A stretch of DNA of 64,000 nt, taken from positions 28,644,108-28,708,107 of the forward strand of contig OZ018408.1 of assembly GCA_963969595.1 (NCBI GenBank), read 5' to 3'. The notes under the pieces are model-generated. The model was given only the letters and a program-made list of their open reading frames with translations. It ran no database searches and had not been told where the DNA came from. Shown in pieces: positions 51,172 to 61,928 of the stretch. Numbering within the stretch: position 1 is the first letter of the stretch; every line of letters begins with the position of its first letter. Origin of the DNA: Neckera pumila (taxonomy: Eukaryota > Streptophyta > Bryopsida > Hypnales > Neckeraceae). Position numbers and translations under genes: made by a program.

Positions 51172-51357
51172 ATGGTTTGCTGTTTAGTCTGCGATGAGTC
51201 GAAGAAGGTGATCGACAGCCGCCCTGCTAATGGCGTGTGTAGGAACTGTGGCGGACCCCTTAGCGCTATGCGAGTGCGCAGCATGTTCCGCTTCTGCTTC
51301 ATTCCGGTCTGCTGCTCCAACAAGAACTGCATCATTTGTACTCGATGCGGGATGTAG
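51172..51357 (+). CDS. Small Cys-rich (zinc-ribbon-like) plant protein
   Basis: 61 residues, reading MVCCLVCDESKKVIDSRPAN at the start, then GVCRNCGGPL, FRFCFIPVCC and a CIICTRC end. The layout of a CxxC-type pair, a VCDES-K-VIDSRPANGxCxxCGG core, an RFCFxPxC stretch and a final CxxC fits a widespread family of small plant proteins of unknown function. Zinc binding is inferred from the Cys pairs. The start codon has a CCACCATGG context. A likely 5' UTR intron (50933-51116, 184 bp, GT-AG) precedes it, and the same intron is seen in the duplicated copy. Promoter and 5' UTR probably lie in 50580-50932. The C-terminus is shorter than family members I recall. The gene is the last feature of duplication unit 1. 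Confidence 0.82.
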   Translation: MVCCLVCDESKKVIDSRPANGVCRNCGGPLSAMRVRSMFRFCFIPVCCSNKNCIICTRCGM

Positions 51358-51429
51358 TATAGGAAACACTTCTAATTAAGCAGTCCTCAACTCATTTTTG
51401 GAAAAGGAAAGATACATAATAGGCGGTTA

Positions 51430-51696
51430 GAGCATCCCCACCAGGGAGTTCCGTTTCCCTAAAATTTTAGGGAGAGGACCTCAGATGCGGATGGAGATAT
51501 AGGAAGTTCACCGCACCAACCTTTTTGTAAAATCTGGATCCGTAAATATCCGTAAATTATACAGAATTCTGTAAAACTCTCACCGAGTCTAGAGGTTCTG
51601 TATAGAGAATTCGCGAGGTCTCGTCTGTGTAAAGTGAAGGTTTGACTGTTTTGAGACTTCCAGTTTAGGGGTAGAGAACAGGTGGTAGAAATGGTC
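51430..51696. mobile_element. Tourist-like MITE 1
   Basis: 267 bp with TTA on both sides (51427-51429 and 51697-51699). Unit 1 has the empty site GGTGGTTAAGG at about 43200. The left end is GAGCATCCCCACCAGGG; the right end is degraded to ATGGTC. A 3-bp TTA duplication places it with PIF/Harbinger (Tourist) MITEs. Confidence 0.85.
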
Positions 51697-51806
51697 TTAA
51701 GGTAAAATTACATAGCTTTCTACTATGGATCCTAGAGGGCACTATTCTTGCTCTTTAAGATTCTAATATGGTCCTATTAATCCTAAAAGGACACCATGTA
51801 TACTAA

Positions 51807-52070
51807 GAGCATCCCCACCAGGGAGTTCCGTTTCCCTAAAAGTTTAGGGAAGAAGACCTGGGATGCAGATAGGGATGCAGAAAGTTCATAGCACCAAGCT
51901 TTTTCTAAATTCTGTATCCGTAAATTATACAGAATTCTGTAAAACTCTCACCGAATCCTGTATCCAGAGGCTCATTTACAGAACTCGCGAGGTCTCATCT
52001 GCATAAAGTCAAGGTTGACTGCTTTGAGACTTCAAGTTTAGGGATAGAGAACAGATTGGTGGGGATGCTC
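51807..52070. mobile_element. Tourist-like MITE 2
   Basis: 264 bp, GAGCATCCCCACCAGGG to TTGGTGGGGATGCTC, between TAA trinucleotides (51804-51806 and 52071-52073). It is directly followed by MITE 3, with which it shares the middle TAA. It is absent from unit 1 (ACTAAGTGTTTG at about 43307). Confidence 0.9.
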
Positions 52071-52073
52071 TAA

Positions 52074-52335
52074 GAGCATTCCCACCGGGAGTTCCGTTTC
52101 CCTAAAAGTATAGGGAAGAGGACCTGAGATGCAGACAGGGATACAGAAATCTCATCGCACCAACCTTTTTCTAAATCCTATATCCGTAAGTTATACAGAA
52201 TTCTGTAAAACTCTCACGAATTTTGTATCCAGAGGCTCATTTAGAGAACTCGCGAGGTTTCATCTGCATAAAGTCAAGGTTGACTGCTTTGAGACTTCAA
52301 GTTTAGGGATAGAGAACAAATTGGTGGGGATGCTC
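52074..52335. mobile_element. Tourist-like MITE 3
   Basis: 262 bp, GAGCATTCCCACCGGGA to TTGGTGGGGATGCTC, followed by TAA (52336-52338). It is very similar to MITE 2 and in the same orientation, so the pair is either two insertions at one site or a tandem duplication. Confidence 0.9.
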
Positions 52336-52682
52336 TAAGCGTTTGATGGATTATAGAGAATCTTTCTATGGAAGATAAGTGTAAATGTTCATCCTTGAAA
52401 ATTTGTGTGAAAAAGGGAGGCCTTCTATGGGAGTTTGACTTCTAATAAATTCTCTTTTTTTCTTAAGAATATGATTTACACGATACCAAAAGGGATAATT
52501 TTCTTAATGACTAGTTGGTATTTTTGAAATTAATTTCCTATGTGGTTTTATTAGCAATCCAAATGTCTTCTTTAGTGATTGCGGAATAATGAGTAAACCT
52601 TTTGCTATATGTCAAAGCTCCACGGTGATGTTCATTGATTCAAAATTCATAAAATGGTCACCAAATTCCATACCCATTTTAA

Positions 52683-53604
52683 CCCCTAAAAGACCAACAT
52701 GCGTTTTTTAGCAAAATATAAATTTTGGGTAGATACGTGTGATTGGAGATTTGCATATTTTGGGCTGAATTTTTTATAGAAGGTGGGGACGAGGAATATC
52801 TTTCATATGCACCAAATTTCATGACATATGGAAATACGAGTCAAAAGTTATGGCTGAATATGTTGTTTGTTTTCAAACTCGGGCAGTCTGGGCAAATAAA
52901 AAAAATCGCTTTTTTCAAAAATAAAAATTTGAAACTGGTTATTAGATTTATATATACATGGAAAGCTTTGAATCATTCTATTTTGATCAATGAGTCAAAC
53001 GTTACAAGGTCTTTTAGTTTGTGAGCAGTTATGGATTGTCTACTCTAAAATAAACTTTGAAGTTGTTTATTTCACTCAATTTTCAATATTTTTCAAAAAA
53101 AATAATATTATAAGATGTAGATTGTTTATTACAACATTACAACCATTGGAATTGGCATTTTTCAATTCCATAATTAACTTCTTAACAATTTAGTGTTTTG
53201 AACCATTCTCTACTTCATTCTACTTACTATTTTTTTCCTATATGTTGTACAGTTTCAAATAATCTAAAAATTTTCAAGCATGTAGCCAACTTGCCTTGAA
53301 GAATGAATCTAAAGAAGCACAGCACTTTTAGAATTTTTTTCACAATAATCTGCCCTTGTGAAGTGTAGCTGCTTGTTTTTTTGCAGGGCCAAAAAAAAGA
53401 CATTTGCCACTTCAAACGCTAATGTCTTCCAATCTACATAATGAAAATTTCTAAAAAATTTCTACACATTCTCAAACCAGAGTAGTATAAGATCCTACGT
53501 TTACATGTGTCCAAAAATGATATTTTTCAAAAATTTGGTACTTCTTCTAGAAATGGTAGTTTGGGAGCATTTTTGGTGAGAATATAGTCAAGGAACTTTA
53601 GGGA
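52683..53604. mobile_element. TTAA-flanked element, subfamily B, copy 6
   Basis: 922 bp between TTAA at 52679-52682 and 53605-53608. Starts CCCCTAAAAGACCAACATGCG, ends CTTTAGGGA. Unit 1 shows the empty site at 43653-43656 with one TTAA. Non-coding. Confidence 0.92.
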
Positions 53605-53902
53605 TTAAAACCTTAATCCCCAATTCCAACCATTTGAACCCCAATCCCACATTGTATGCAACTTCTATTACATTAGGATGCAAAAGGGGTCCATACTAAG
53701 GGGACAATTTGGGATGTAGACTACAGCAAGTTTGCTTCCCTTACCATTATCTGCATATCTATGTCATGAAACCATTGAACCATTATATAAGTGAAAAGTT
53801 GCCTTTGTTGAGAATAATAAGGGCAATCTTATAAAGAATGTGGCATTTGCATTAATTTCAAGAATAATGAAAATTTCTTTTAGAGAGGATATTTTGTATA
53901 AA

Positions 53903-54125
53903 CACTACAAGAGAATGGGGTGTTTTAAGTGAATTTTTAAGTATAGTCCTAGACATAAGGTTTTAAGTAATGACCTTTAAGGCAATTTTCAGCAAAATTT
54001 TACTAGAAAGATATGTATTTCTAGTAAAATTTTGCTGAAAATTGCCTTGAAAGGTCATTACTTAAAATCTTATATCTAGGAATATACTTAAAAACTCACT
54101 TAAAACATCCCATTCTCTTGTAGTG
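53903..54125. mobile_element. CACTA-type palindromic MITE, 223 bp
   Basis: CACTACAAGAGAATGGG at the left and its inverse at the right, ending TTCTCTTGTAGTG. The arms are almost completely complementary, with a tiny centre. The target duplication AAA (53900-53902 and 54126-54128) is confirmed by the unit 1 empty site AATAAATTTATT at about 44131. Confidence 0.92.
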
Positions 54126-54761
54126 AAATTTATTTCTCTAATATGTTGAAGGATTATTAAATCATCTTGTAATATTCAAATGCGTTTGAACCAAATATCT
54201 ATTTTTTGTATTTTTTTTCCCTTATAAGCATTATTTTTCCCATTCAATTTTTTATTGTCACTACTCAAAATGCAACTTGTACTTAAACATTACCAATTCA
54301 ATAACAACAACAGAAAATAAAAGTACAATGATTTATTCTATTCCTATTGTGAAAGTAATCTACCAAAGATGTACAAGTGTGGTTATATTATATTTAACGT
54401 ACAAAAAGCTAAAATATTATTTACTCATTTTTAAATAATAATATTAAAAAATAAATCAAATTTTTGGGCCTCAATATAAAGATAATTCAATGTAGCATTG
54501 TAGTCTATGTAACAATCTTGAATAACTCATTTAATGCCCATCATTTACAAAGCATTATATAAAACAAAATTTCATATACTTTCTTCATTCCATTTATATA
54601 TCCCTTTAATATTTTTTCTCAACCAAATGGTAACAACACTTATCTACACAACTATTATACCCCCCCTAAGTCAATTCAGCACTTGTGTATTAAAATAGTT
54701 TCACTTGGACTTCAAATGAGATGTCATTTTTAATTTCAATTTATTTCAGTACTAACTTTAA

Positions 54762-55684
54762 CCCCTAAAGGACCAACATGCGTTTTTTGGCCGTATAGAA
54801 ATTTTGGGCAGGTACGTATGATTAGAGATATCCATATTTGAGGCTGAAATTTTAAAAGAGGGTGGGGGCAAGGAATATCTTCATGTGTACCAAGTTTCAT
54901 GACATTTCGAAATACGAGTCAAAAGTTGTGACCTGATATGTTACTTTTTTTCGTAACCGGGCAGTTTGGGCAGATAAAAAAAAATCATTTTTTCCTGAAT
55001 TTTTTTTTTGAAATTGGTTCTCTACATTTATATATACTTAAAAATCTTTGAGTTACTCCATTTCAATCAATGAGCCAAAAGTTATGAGGGTTTTTGGTTT
55101 GCGGGCAGTTACGGATTCTCTACTCTAAAAAAAACTTTGAAGTCGTTTATTTAACTCAATTTTCAATATTTTTGGAAAAAAATAAAATCCTAGGATGTAG
55201 ATTGATTATTACAACATTACAACCGTTGGGATTGGCGTTTTTAAATTCCATGATTAAATTTTTAACAATTTAGTATTTTGTGTCATTTTCTACTTCTTTC
55301 TACTTACTATTTTTTTCCTATATGTTATACAATTCCAAATGATGTGAAATTTTTCATGCATATAGACAACTTGGTTAGGAAACTGAATTTAAAGAAGCAC
55401 AACCTATATCGGCATTTTTTCATTGAAAAGTGAGCTTGCAAAGTGCAGCTGCCCGGTTTTTCGCAGGATTGAAAAAATGGTTTTCAAGACTTTGAATGCT
55501 TATATCTTATGATCCACACGGTGGAATTTTCTGAAATTTTTACCACATGTTTTCAAAATATCATACTACAAGATCCTATGGTTACATGTGTCAAAAATTG
55601 TTTTTTTCCAAAAATTTGGTAGTTGTATTAGAAATGGCAGTTTTGGAGCGTTTTTGGTGATTACATAGTCGTGAACTTTAGGGG
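54762..55684. mobile_element. TTAA-flanked element, subfamily B, copy 7
   Basis: 923 bp between TTAA at 54758-54761 and 55685-55688. Starts CCCCTAAAGGACCAACATGC, ends ACTTTAGGGG. Unit 1 has the empty site at 44777-44780 (TTAG). It is one of the best-preserved B copies and a good reference for the subfamily. Confidence 0.93.
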
Positions 55685-56420
55685 TTAACATTTCAAATTT
55701 CATGAAAAATGAAAACCTTCAAATAAATAACCCTCTTCTATCATTTCTATCACTATAACTGCCACAAACAAATAATTAATCCCAATGCTGATCTATAGAT
55801 GGGATTTTTTTAACTAAATGTCAATTTCATTGTTATATTCATTTGGAAACTTTAAAATGTAAAAATTATGAGATTCAATTGAACAAATTTAATAAATTAA
55901 AATAACACAAGTTGATTCAATTAATGCAAGCTCCACACAATGCTTAAGGATTATGTAGTTTCAATGTAGAGTCATTTAATTTTAAAAATTCACCAAACAT
56001 GCAAGTTTTATTTCTGACACTATCATTTTAAAATTAATTTATCAAATCTACAATGTTATCAGTATCACATAAATATATGAACATTGATTTTTTTTCATTA
56101 TTTATATTCAAAGCTTTACACCGCTATATATGCACTGAATTTGTTAACAATACAGAAGCTAGGGCCATTTGTTGATTTTTATTGTTTTGTAAAGTATAAT
56201 ACACATCTATTTAAAACATCAACATTTTGTGATAGGTCGCGACTTCTTGAATATTAACCCTAAACGAGCAGACTGAGTTTTTTTTGGCTACACAGCGACT
56301 TTGGACAGGTTGGTGTGAGTGACAATCTACATATTTTAGATCAAAATTTTAATAGAGGACGTGGATGAAGAATATCTTTCATGTGCACTAAATTTCATGA
56401 CATTTGGAAATAGAAGTTAA

Positions 56421-58729
56421 CCCCTAAAGGCCCAAGTGTCCGTTCAACGGACAAGTGGGATTTTGGGCAGGTACCTACGGGCTGAAATTTTGTCCTGATT
56501 TTTTGAAACTTTTTTAGAAGATAGAAAAACTGATAAGCTTTGTGGGAGTATATTTTTTTTCAATCGGTGCCCGGGAAAAAAAGTTATGCCCAAATAAGCT
56601 CAAAATAAGGGAGAGCGGGCAGCAAAAAATATTTTGCAAATTTTTTTTTTTTTGAGTTTTTTTGAGTTTTTTTTCCCATAGATTATATTTTTGTCTATCT
56701 GGAAAGCTTTGATTCATTTCATTTGGATTTGTTATGAGAAAGTTATGGACATTCTTGTTTTTTGGGCAGTTAGAGCATCTTTTTGAAAAAAATAACTTGT
56801 AGGACTCATTTTTGAATGTAATTTTTCAAATTTTTCAAATTTTTTTTTTTGGCGTGGTTTAATTTACTTGCTAGAACAATCTCACCATTGGGATTAGTGC
56901 ATTTTAATTCCATCTAAAATATATGAATATTTTAGATTTTCCTTCTATCTCGTACCTACAGTGACAGACGAAACCGAGTACTTTTGTGAAACGTTTTGAT
57001 TCAAACTACCATACCATAAGCATCAATGGATAAAACCCAAAAGCGTACACATGAAAGTTGTAGAGCACGACATACATCACGTTACCATGGAAGTTTGAAG
57101 AAAAAATTAGTTGTGATTTGAAAGAAAATTAATTCCAAAGTTTGCTATGTCAAAAACTCGGTTTTGTTCAACATAGTTTGGCTTTACTTTATCTTTTGTC
57201 AATTTTTTCTTAAAACTCCTAAAAAACTTTTTGTACCTTAGCATGTTGGTATACATCAATTTTGATTGTTGTATACAAAAATTGAAGGAAATTCACATTT
57301 ATAGAATTAAAAATATTAACAATTCAACAAACATGCAAATGATGTTGATTCTCACAAAATTTGAATTTTTTTGTGGAATTGAGAGCATGGGGTTTCATTA
57401 GCCATGGTAAAGAAAGTATAGGTTGAAAAATAGACCACTTTTATATCTAAATGCCCTTGTATATGAAATATTTGTTGAATTGGGCAATGTGTACAATTTA
57501 TATTTTACAATTGTATAATGCATTTTTAAATTCAACTTTTGTGTTCAAAGAATAGAGTTCACGATGCATATAATTCATCCAAAGAATTTCAAAAAAATCC
57601 ATCATCATTGTCTGTATCATCCAAAAACTACGAATTTTCAAAATTTACACTGACATTCAAAAAATTCGTAGTTTTTGGATGATACAGACAATGATGATGG
57701 ATTTTTTTGAAATTCTTTGGATGAATTATATGCATCGTGAACTCTATTCTTTGAACACAAAAGTTGAATTTAAAAATGCATTATACAATTGTAAAATATA
57801 AATTGTACACATTGCCCAATTCAACAAATATTTCATATACAAGGGCATTTAGATATAAAAGTGGTCTATTTTTCAACCTATACTTTCTTTACCATGGCTA
57901 ATGAAACCCCATGCTCTCAATTCCACAAAAAAATTCAAATTTTGTGAGAATCAACATCATTTGCATGTTTGTTGAATTGTTAATATTTTTAATTCTATAA
58001 ATGTGAATTTCCTTCAATTTTTGTATACAACAATCAAAATTGATGTATACCAACATGCTAAGGTACAAAAAGTTTTTTAGGAGTTTTAAGAAAAAATTGA
58101 CAAAAGATAAAGTAAAGCCAAACTATGTTGAACAAAACCGAGTTTTTGACATAGCAAACTTTGGAATTAATTTTCTTTCAAATCACAACTAATTTTTTCT
58201 TCAAACTTCCATGGTAACGTGATGTATGTCGTGCTCTACAACTTTCATGTGTACGCTTTTGGGTTTTATCCATTGATGCTTATGGTATGGTAGTTTGAAT
58301 CAAAACGTTTCACAAAAGTACTCGGTTTCGTCTGTCACTGTAATTCTACTTAACAATTTTTTTAATAATGAAAATTAAGTTTTTTTTAATTTCTTTTTTT
58401 GGTAGATTGTCAACTCAATTCTCCACTATAAGCATTTAAAGCTCAAAACTCTGTAGTGCAAAAATTTTAAGCTAAAAATGTTCAAAGTCAAAAAATCCAA
58501 TCCCACAATGTGCTGAAAACTTTGTTTTTTCCACTTTAAACGTAGATATCTTGCAATCTATGCGGTCAAAAATTCTGAAATTTTTTCCACACATTCTTAC
58601 ACTAGTTAGGTGTAAGATCCTATGGTTAGATGTGCAAAAAAAACATTTTTAATTTTTTCTTCACTCTTTGTTAAAAAATGGCAGTTTTGGGTGGTTTTTG
58701 GCAGAAAAAAGGCCTTGGGCCTTTAGGGG
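56421..58729. mobile_element. TTAA-flanked element, subfamily A, copy 8 (nested in B)
   Basis: It lies between TTAA at 56417-56420 and 58730-58733. It has a perfect 16-bp terminal inverted repeat (CCCCTAAAGGCCCAAG) and the subterminal hairpin TGTCCGTTCAACGGACA. Without the fold-back insertion it is about 925 bp. Other B copies read GAGTCAAAAGTTATGG at this point, so the target tetramer (TYAA) was single before insertion. Confidence 0.92.
56959..58340. mobile_element. Palindromic Tc1/mariner-like fold-back element, 1382 bp
   Basis: Two arms of exactly 680 bp (56959-57638 and 57661-58340) around a 22-bp loop, with no mismatch in the parts I compared. It starts CAGTGACAGACGAAACCG, the CAGT start being typical of Tc1/mariner, and is flanked by TA. 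The same place in subfamily A copy 1 reads CCTACTTCTAC without it. Non-coding. A diverged relative lies at 36320-37244. Confidence 0.92.
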
Positions 58730-58767
58730 TTAAAAGATATGGCCTAATATGTTTTTTTATTTGTAAA

Positions 58768-59483
58768 CTAGCGGTTGGCGCTTGCTATGCTACGCATTCA
58801 TCATTAGAATTTTATTAGAATTTTTATGTATTAAATAAAATGCAGAACAAAAATTTCAATAAATCTTCAAATAAAAATTACTAAAATCTTTGTATAATTT
58901 TGTTTATAAGTAAGCATATATTGAAATGTACAATAGAAATTTATTGAATGATGAATGAAATATATGCAATGGTGAATACTATAAAAGATACACATTTTTT
59001 GTATTGCATTCAAAAGTTGACTCAATTATTTTGAACAATGGCAATTCAAAAAACTTGGTGAATTGAAAAGAAAAACTTGTAAATTTCAAAAACTTCATGA
59101 ACAACTTAATTGTTGTGAAATCCAAAATTGCTTCAATTGAATAAATTTCTCAAATGATTTGGTAGTAGCAATAGAATTTTGAAATCATAAAAGCTGTAAA
59201 AGTGATACTACAGAGGTGATTGCACACTACTACTCTATTTCTGTAATGTAACATTGTGTGAAAATATTATTTTTATGTATGCATGATTGAAAATATTTTT
59301 ACAAAATACTAAAATTAATTATTTCAAAAACTTATTGAAATCATTATCATGCATTCTATTCAAATATATCGAAATTTTACTAATATGTGATACAATGAAT
59401 GCGTAGCATAGCAAGCATGAGCCCCTATTATTATTTGTAGCATTGTGATATTATAGAGGGAGTTTTAATTTTAGTACTATGAT
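58768..59483. mobile_element. Insertion with 22-bp inverted repeats, about 715 bp
   Basis: Interrupts the outer B element. GCTTGCTATGCTACGCATTC near the left end (about 58790) is repeated in inverse near the right (59397-59419). The repeats are not at the exact borders, so the superfamily and exact limits are uncertain. The interior is AT-rich and non-coding. Confidence 0.6.
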
Positions 59484-61928
59484 GATGGACAGTCCAGGCA
59501 GATAAAAAAGTTTATTTTTTTCAAAATAAAAAATTGAAATTGACTTTGTAGACTTATATATACGTGGAAAGCTTTGAATCATTCCATTTTGATCAATGAG
59601 AGGAAAGTTATGAAGAGTCTTAGTTTGTGTGCAGTGATACCACATGTAACGTGGTCCTGACCACGTAACGTCCCGCGCCCCTTCTAGAATGCAGCTAACT
59701 CTTCAAACTTGCACGCCCAGCACACAGATTAGTTTCTAGCACTTAGTACTAGCACAACGAGTTTCTCTGCTCTAAAATAGACTTTGAAGTTGTTTATTCA
59801 ACTCAATTTTCAATATTTTTGGAAAAAATAAAATCATAGGACGTACATGGATTATTACAACATTACAACCATTGGGATTCATTTGGTCTTTTTCAATTTC
59901 ATAATTAAATTCTTAACAATCTAGTGTTTTGAATCATTCTTTGCTTCTTTCAATTCTATATATTGTGTTTTTCCTATATGTTGTACAATTCCAAATGATC
60001 TAAAGTTTTTCAAGATGTAACCAACTTGCCTTGAAGAATGAATCCAAAGAAGCACCACCAACATGGACTTTTTCCAATACAAATGTGAGCTTGAGAAGTG
60101 CAACTGCCTTATTTTTTGCAGGGCCAAGAAAAAGATTTATATAAATTCAAAAGCTAATATCTTGCAATATACATGGTGGATATTTTTGAAATTTTTTCCA
60201 CATATCTTAAGTCAGCATAGTACAAAATCCTACAGTTATAGGTGTCCAAAAATGTTTTTTTTTTTTTTTTTTTTTGAAATTGGTACTTGTATAGAAATGG
60301 CAGTTTTGGAGCGTTTTTGGTGAGAACATAGTTAGGGAACTTTAAGGGTTAAACAATGTCTATACCACCTTTCTAATAGGTTCTAATTGGATGAAAGCTA
60401 GCTTTGAAGAACATAGAAGTTATGTACATGTAGCACCTAACTTGACCTTGGAAGGATGATGTTGACCTAAAAAGTTTGATGGATGACTGCACTATTAACT
60501 ATAGAATCAAAGAATGCACCTACTAGTCCAATAATAAGAGTATTTTGATAACTACCTTTGTTATAGGGGGCTGTATTCTTCCAAGGTTTAATTAATCCTT
60601 GAAGATCCGTGACGCTGAAAGTAGTCGATGGATGCTTTTATTGTTTACTGGTGAAACAAAAAATGCACCTATTGGTCCAATAATTGGAGCAACTGGTAAC
60701 TACATTAGTCATGGGAGGTTGTGTCTCTTAAGGAATTAGATAGAATGTAACTATAGGATCTTGTAGTTCACATTGAAAGTGAGCACTTCAAAAATTTCAG
60801 ATTATTTGACCACACAGTTTAATGTATATCTAAAGTTAAAATTTTATTTGAATCAATGAAAAAACTAGGCAACGCACTTTGAAGGAGCATATTTGGGTGA
60901 TTTTTTTTTGAAATGATGACTTTTTTTGTACTCAATGAAAGATAAGACAATTGAAAATGCTCATGTAAAATTTCGCAACATTTTGGTCATTTTGCAAGTT
61001 TTGGTGGAGCTTCTAATGCATAGTTGTCATTGAAATGGAAGTAGCATTTGTAAGAAAAAATAAGACTGGGCACACTTGTCTTCTCCTTGAGCTCCTAGGT
61101 TGTGACCTTTTTGAAGTGGGCAACAATTGCATTGGTTGGCTGACGTTTTGGACCATGCCCAAATTCAATACAATAAAACCTTGTTGCTCTGAACACAATC
61201 TACATGACATTTCTATTTTATGTTATAGAATATGAAAACGTCATGTAGATTGTATTGAGAGCAACAAGGTTTTCTTCTAGTGAATGACCCCAAAAAGCGA
61301 ACTTTAAAAAATTACACTAGGCAGAGTGCAACTCGAAATTTGATGAAAGTACATCCATTGGAATTATAATTGCAGTGTATTTTCTAGGAAAACAAATTAT
61401 TGAATTCAAAGGAGAACTCAAAAGTTGAGAACAAGGCAGCTCAAAAAAGAGCGGCAACGACTAGAAAATGGTCACTTGGGTCATTACGGATTAAAGGATT
61501 AAAAATACATTATAAACTTTGTCACATGGCAACAAAACATCCATTTTGTTCTGCTATAATGTAGAAACACCCATTAGCACACTTGTTCCCATTCCAATAC
61601 CCTAGACTATCCCTAAATCTGTTCCTAAACTTCCCATTAATGTGCCCTTGAAATGCTAAATTTTAATTCGCAAATGCATTTGAAGGACACATATCTAGCT
61701 CTCATTTGTTGTCTTATAATTTTTGCAGATTTCAGTTTTGGGTCCACCTATGTGACAGTTTCAGTGGTCTAGGAAGTTGCCACTTTGAAAAATCATAGAA
61801 ATTACATAATACAAACACAAAATTTAATACGGAATAATTTTTTTTGAATATTCATGATTTTCACTTGCTACTACTACTGAAATATTATTTTTAGGAAAAG
61901 GTGCCTCCAATTATACTGAATTGCTTAA

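Larger units (their letters stand above)
43158..51388. repeat. Tandem segmental duplication, unit 1
   Basis: Unit 1 begins at TCAACTCTTTTGTGGAAAAG and matches unit 2, which begins at about 51389 with TCAACTCATTTTTGGAAAAG. Colinear blocks: 43.2-45.3 with 51.7-56.2, 46.6-47.7 with 56.25-60.35, 48.6-50.2 with 60.35-61.65, and 50.58-51.13 with 63.45-64.0 kb. It ends with the Cys-rich gene. About 8.2 kb long; the copies differ by many substitutions and by transposon insertions. Confidence 0.88.
56258..60348. mobile_element. TTAA-flanked element, subfamily B, copy 8, carrying nested insertions
   Basis: The outer B element starts after TTAA at 56254-56257 (CCCTAAACGAGC) and ends TTTAAGGG before TTAA at 60349-60352. 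It is split by subfamily A copy 8 (56421-58729), by the 58768-59483 insertion and by a GC-rich insert of about 120 bp at about 59636-59760 with an ACGTGGTCCTGACCACGT palindrome. The B body resumes at GGCCTAATATG (58741), at GACAGTCCAGGCAGAT (59489) and at TTTCTCTGCTC (59762). Confidence 0.85.
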
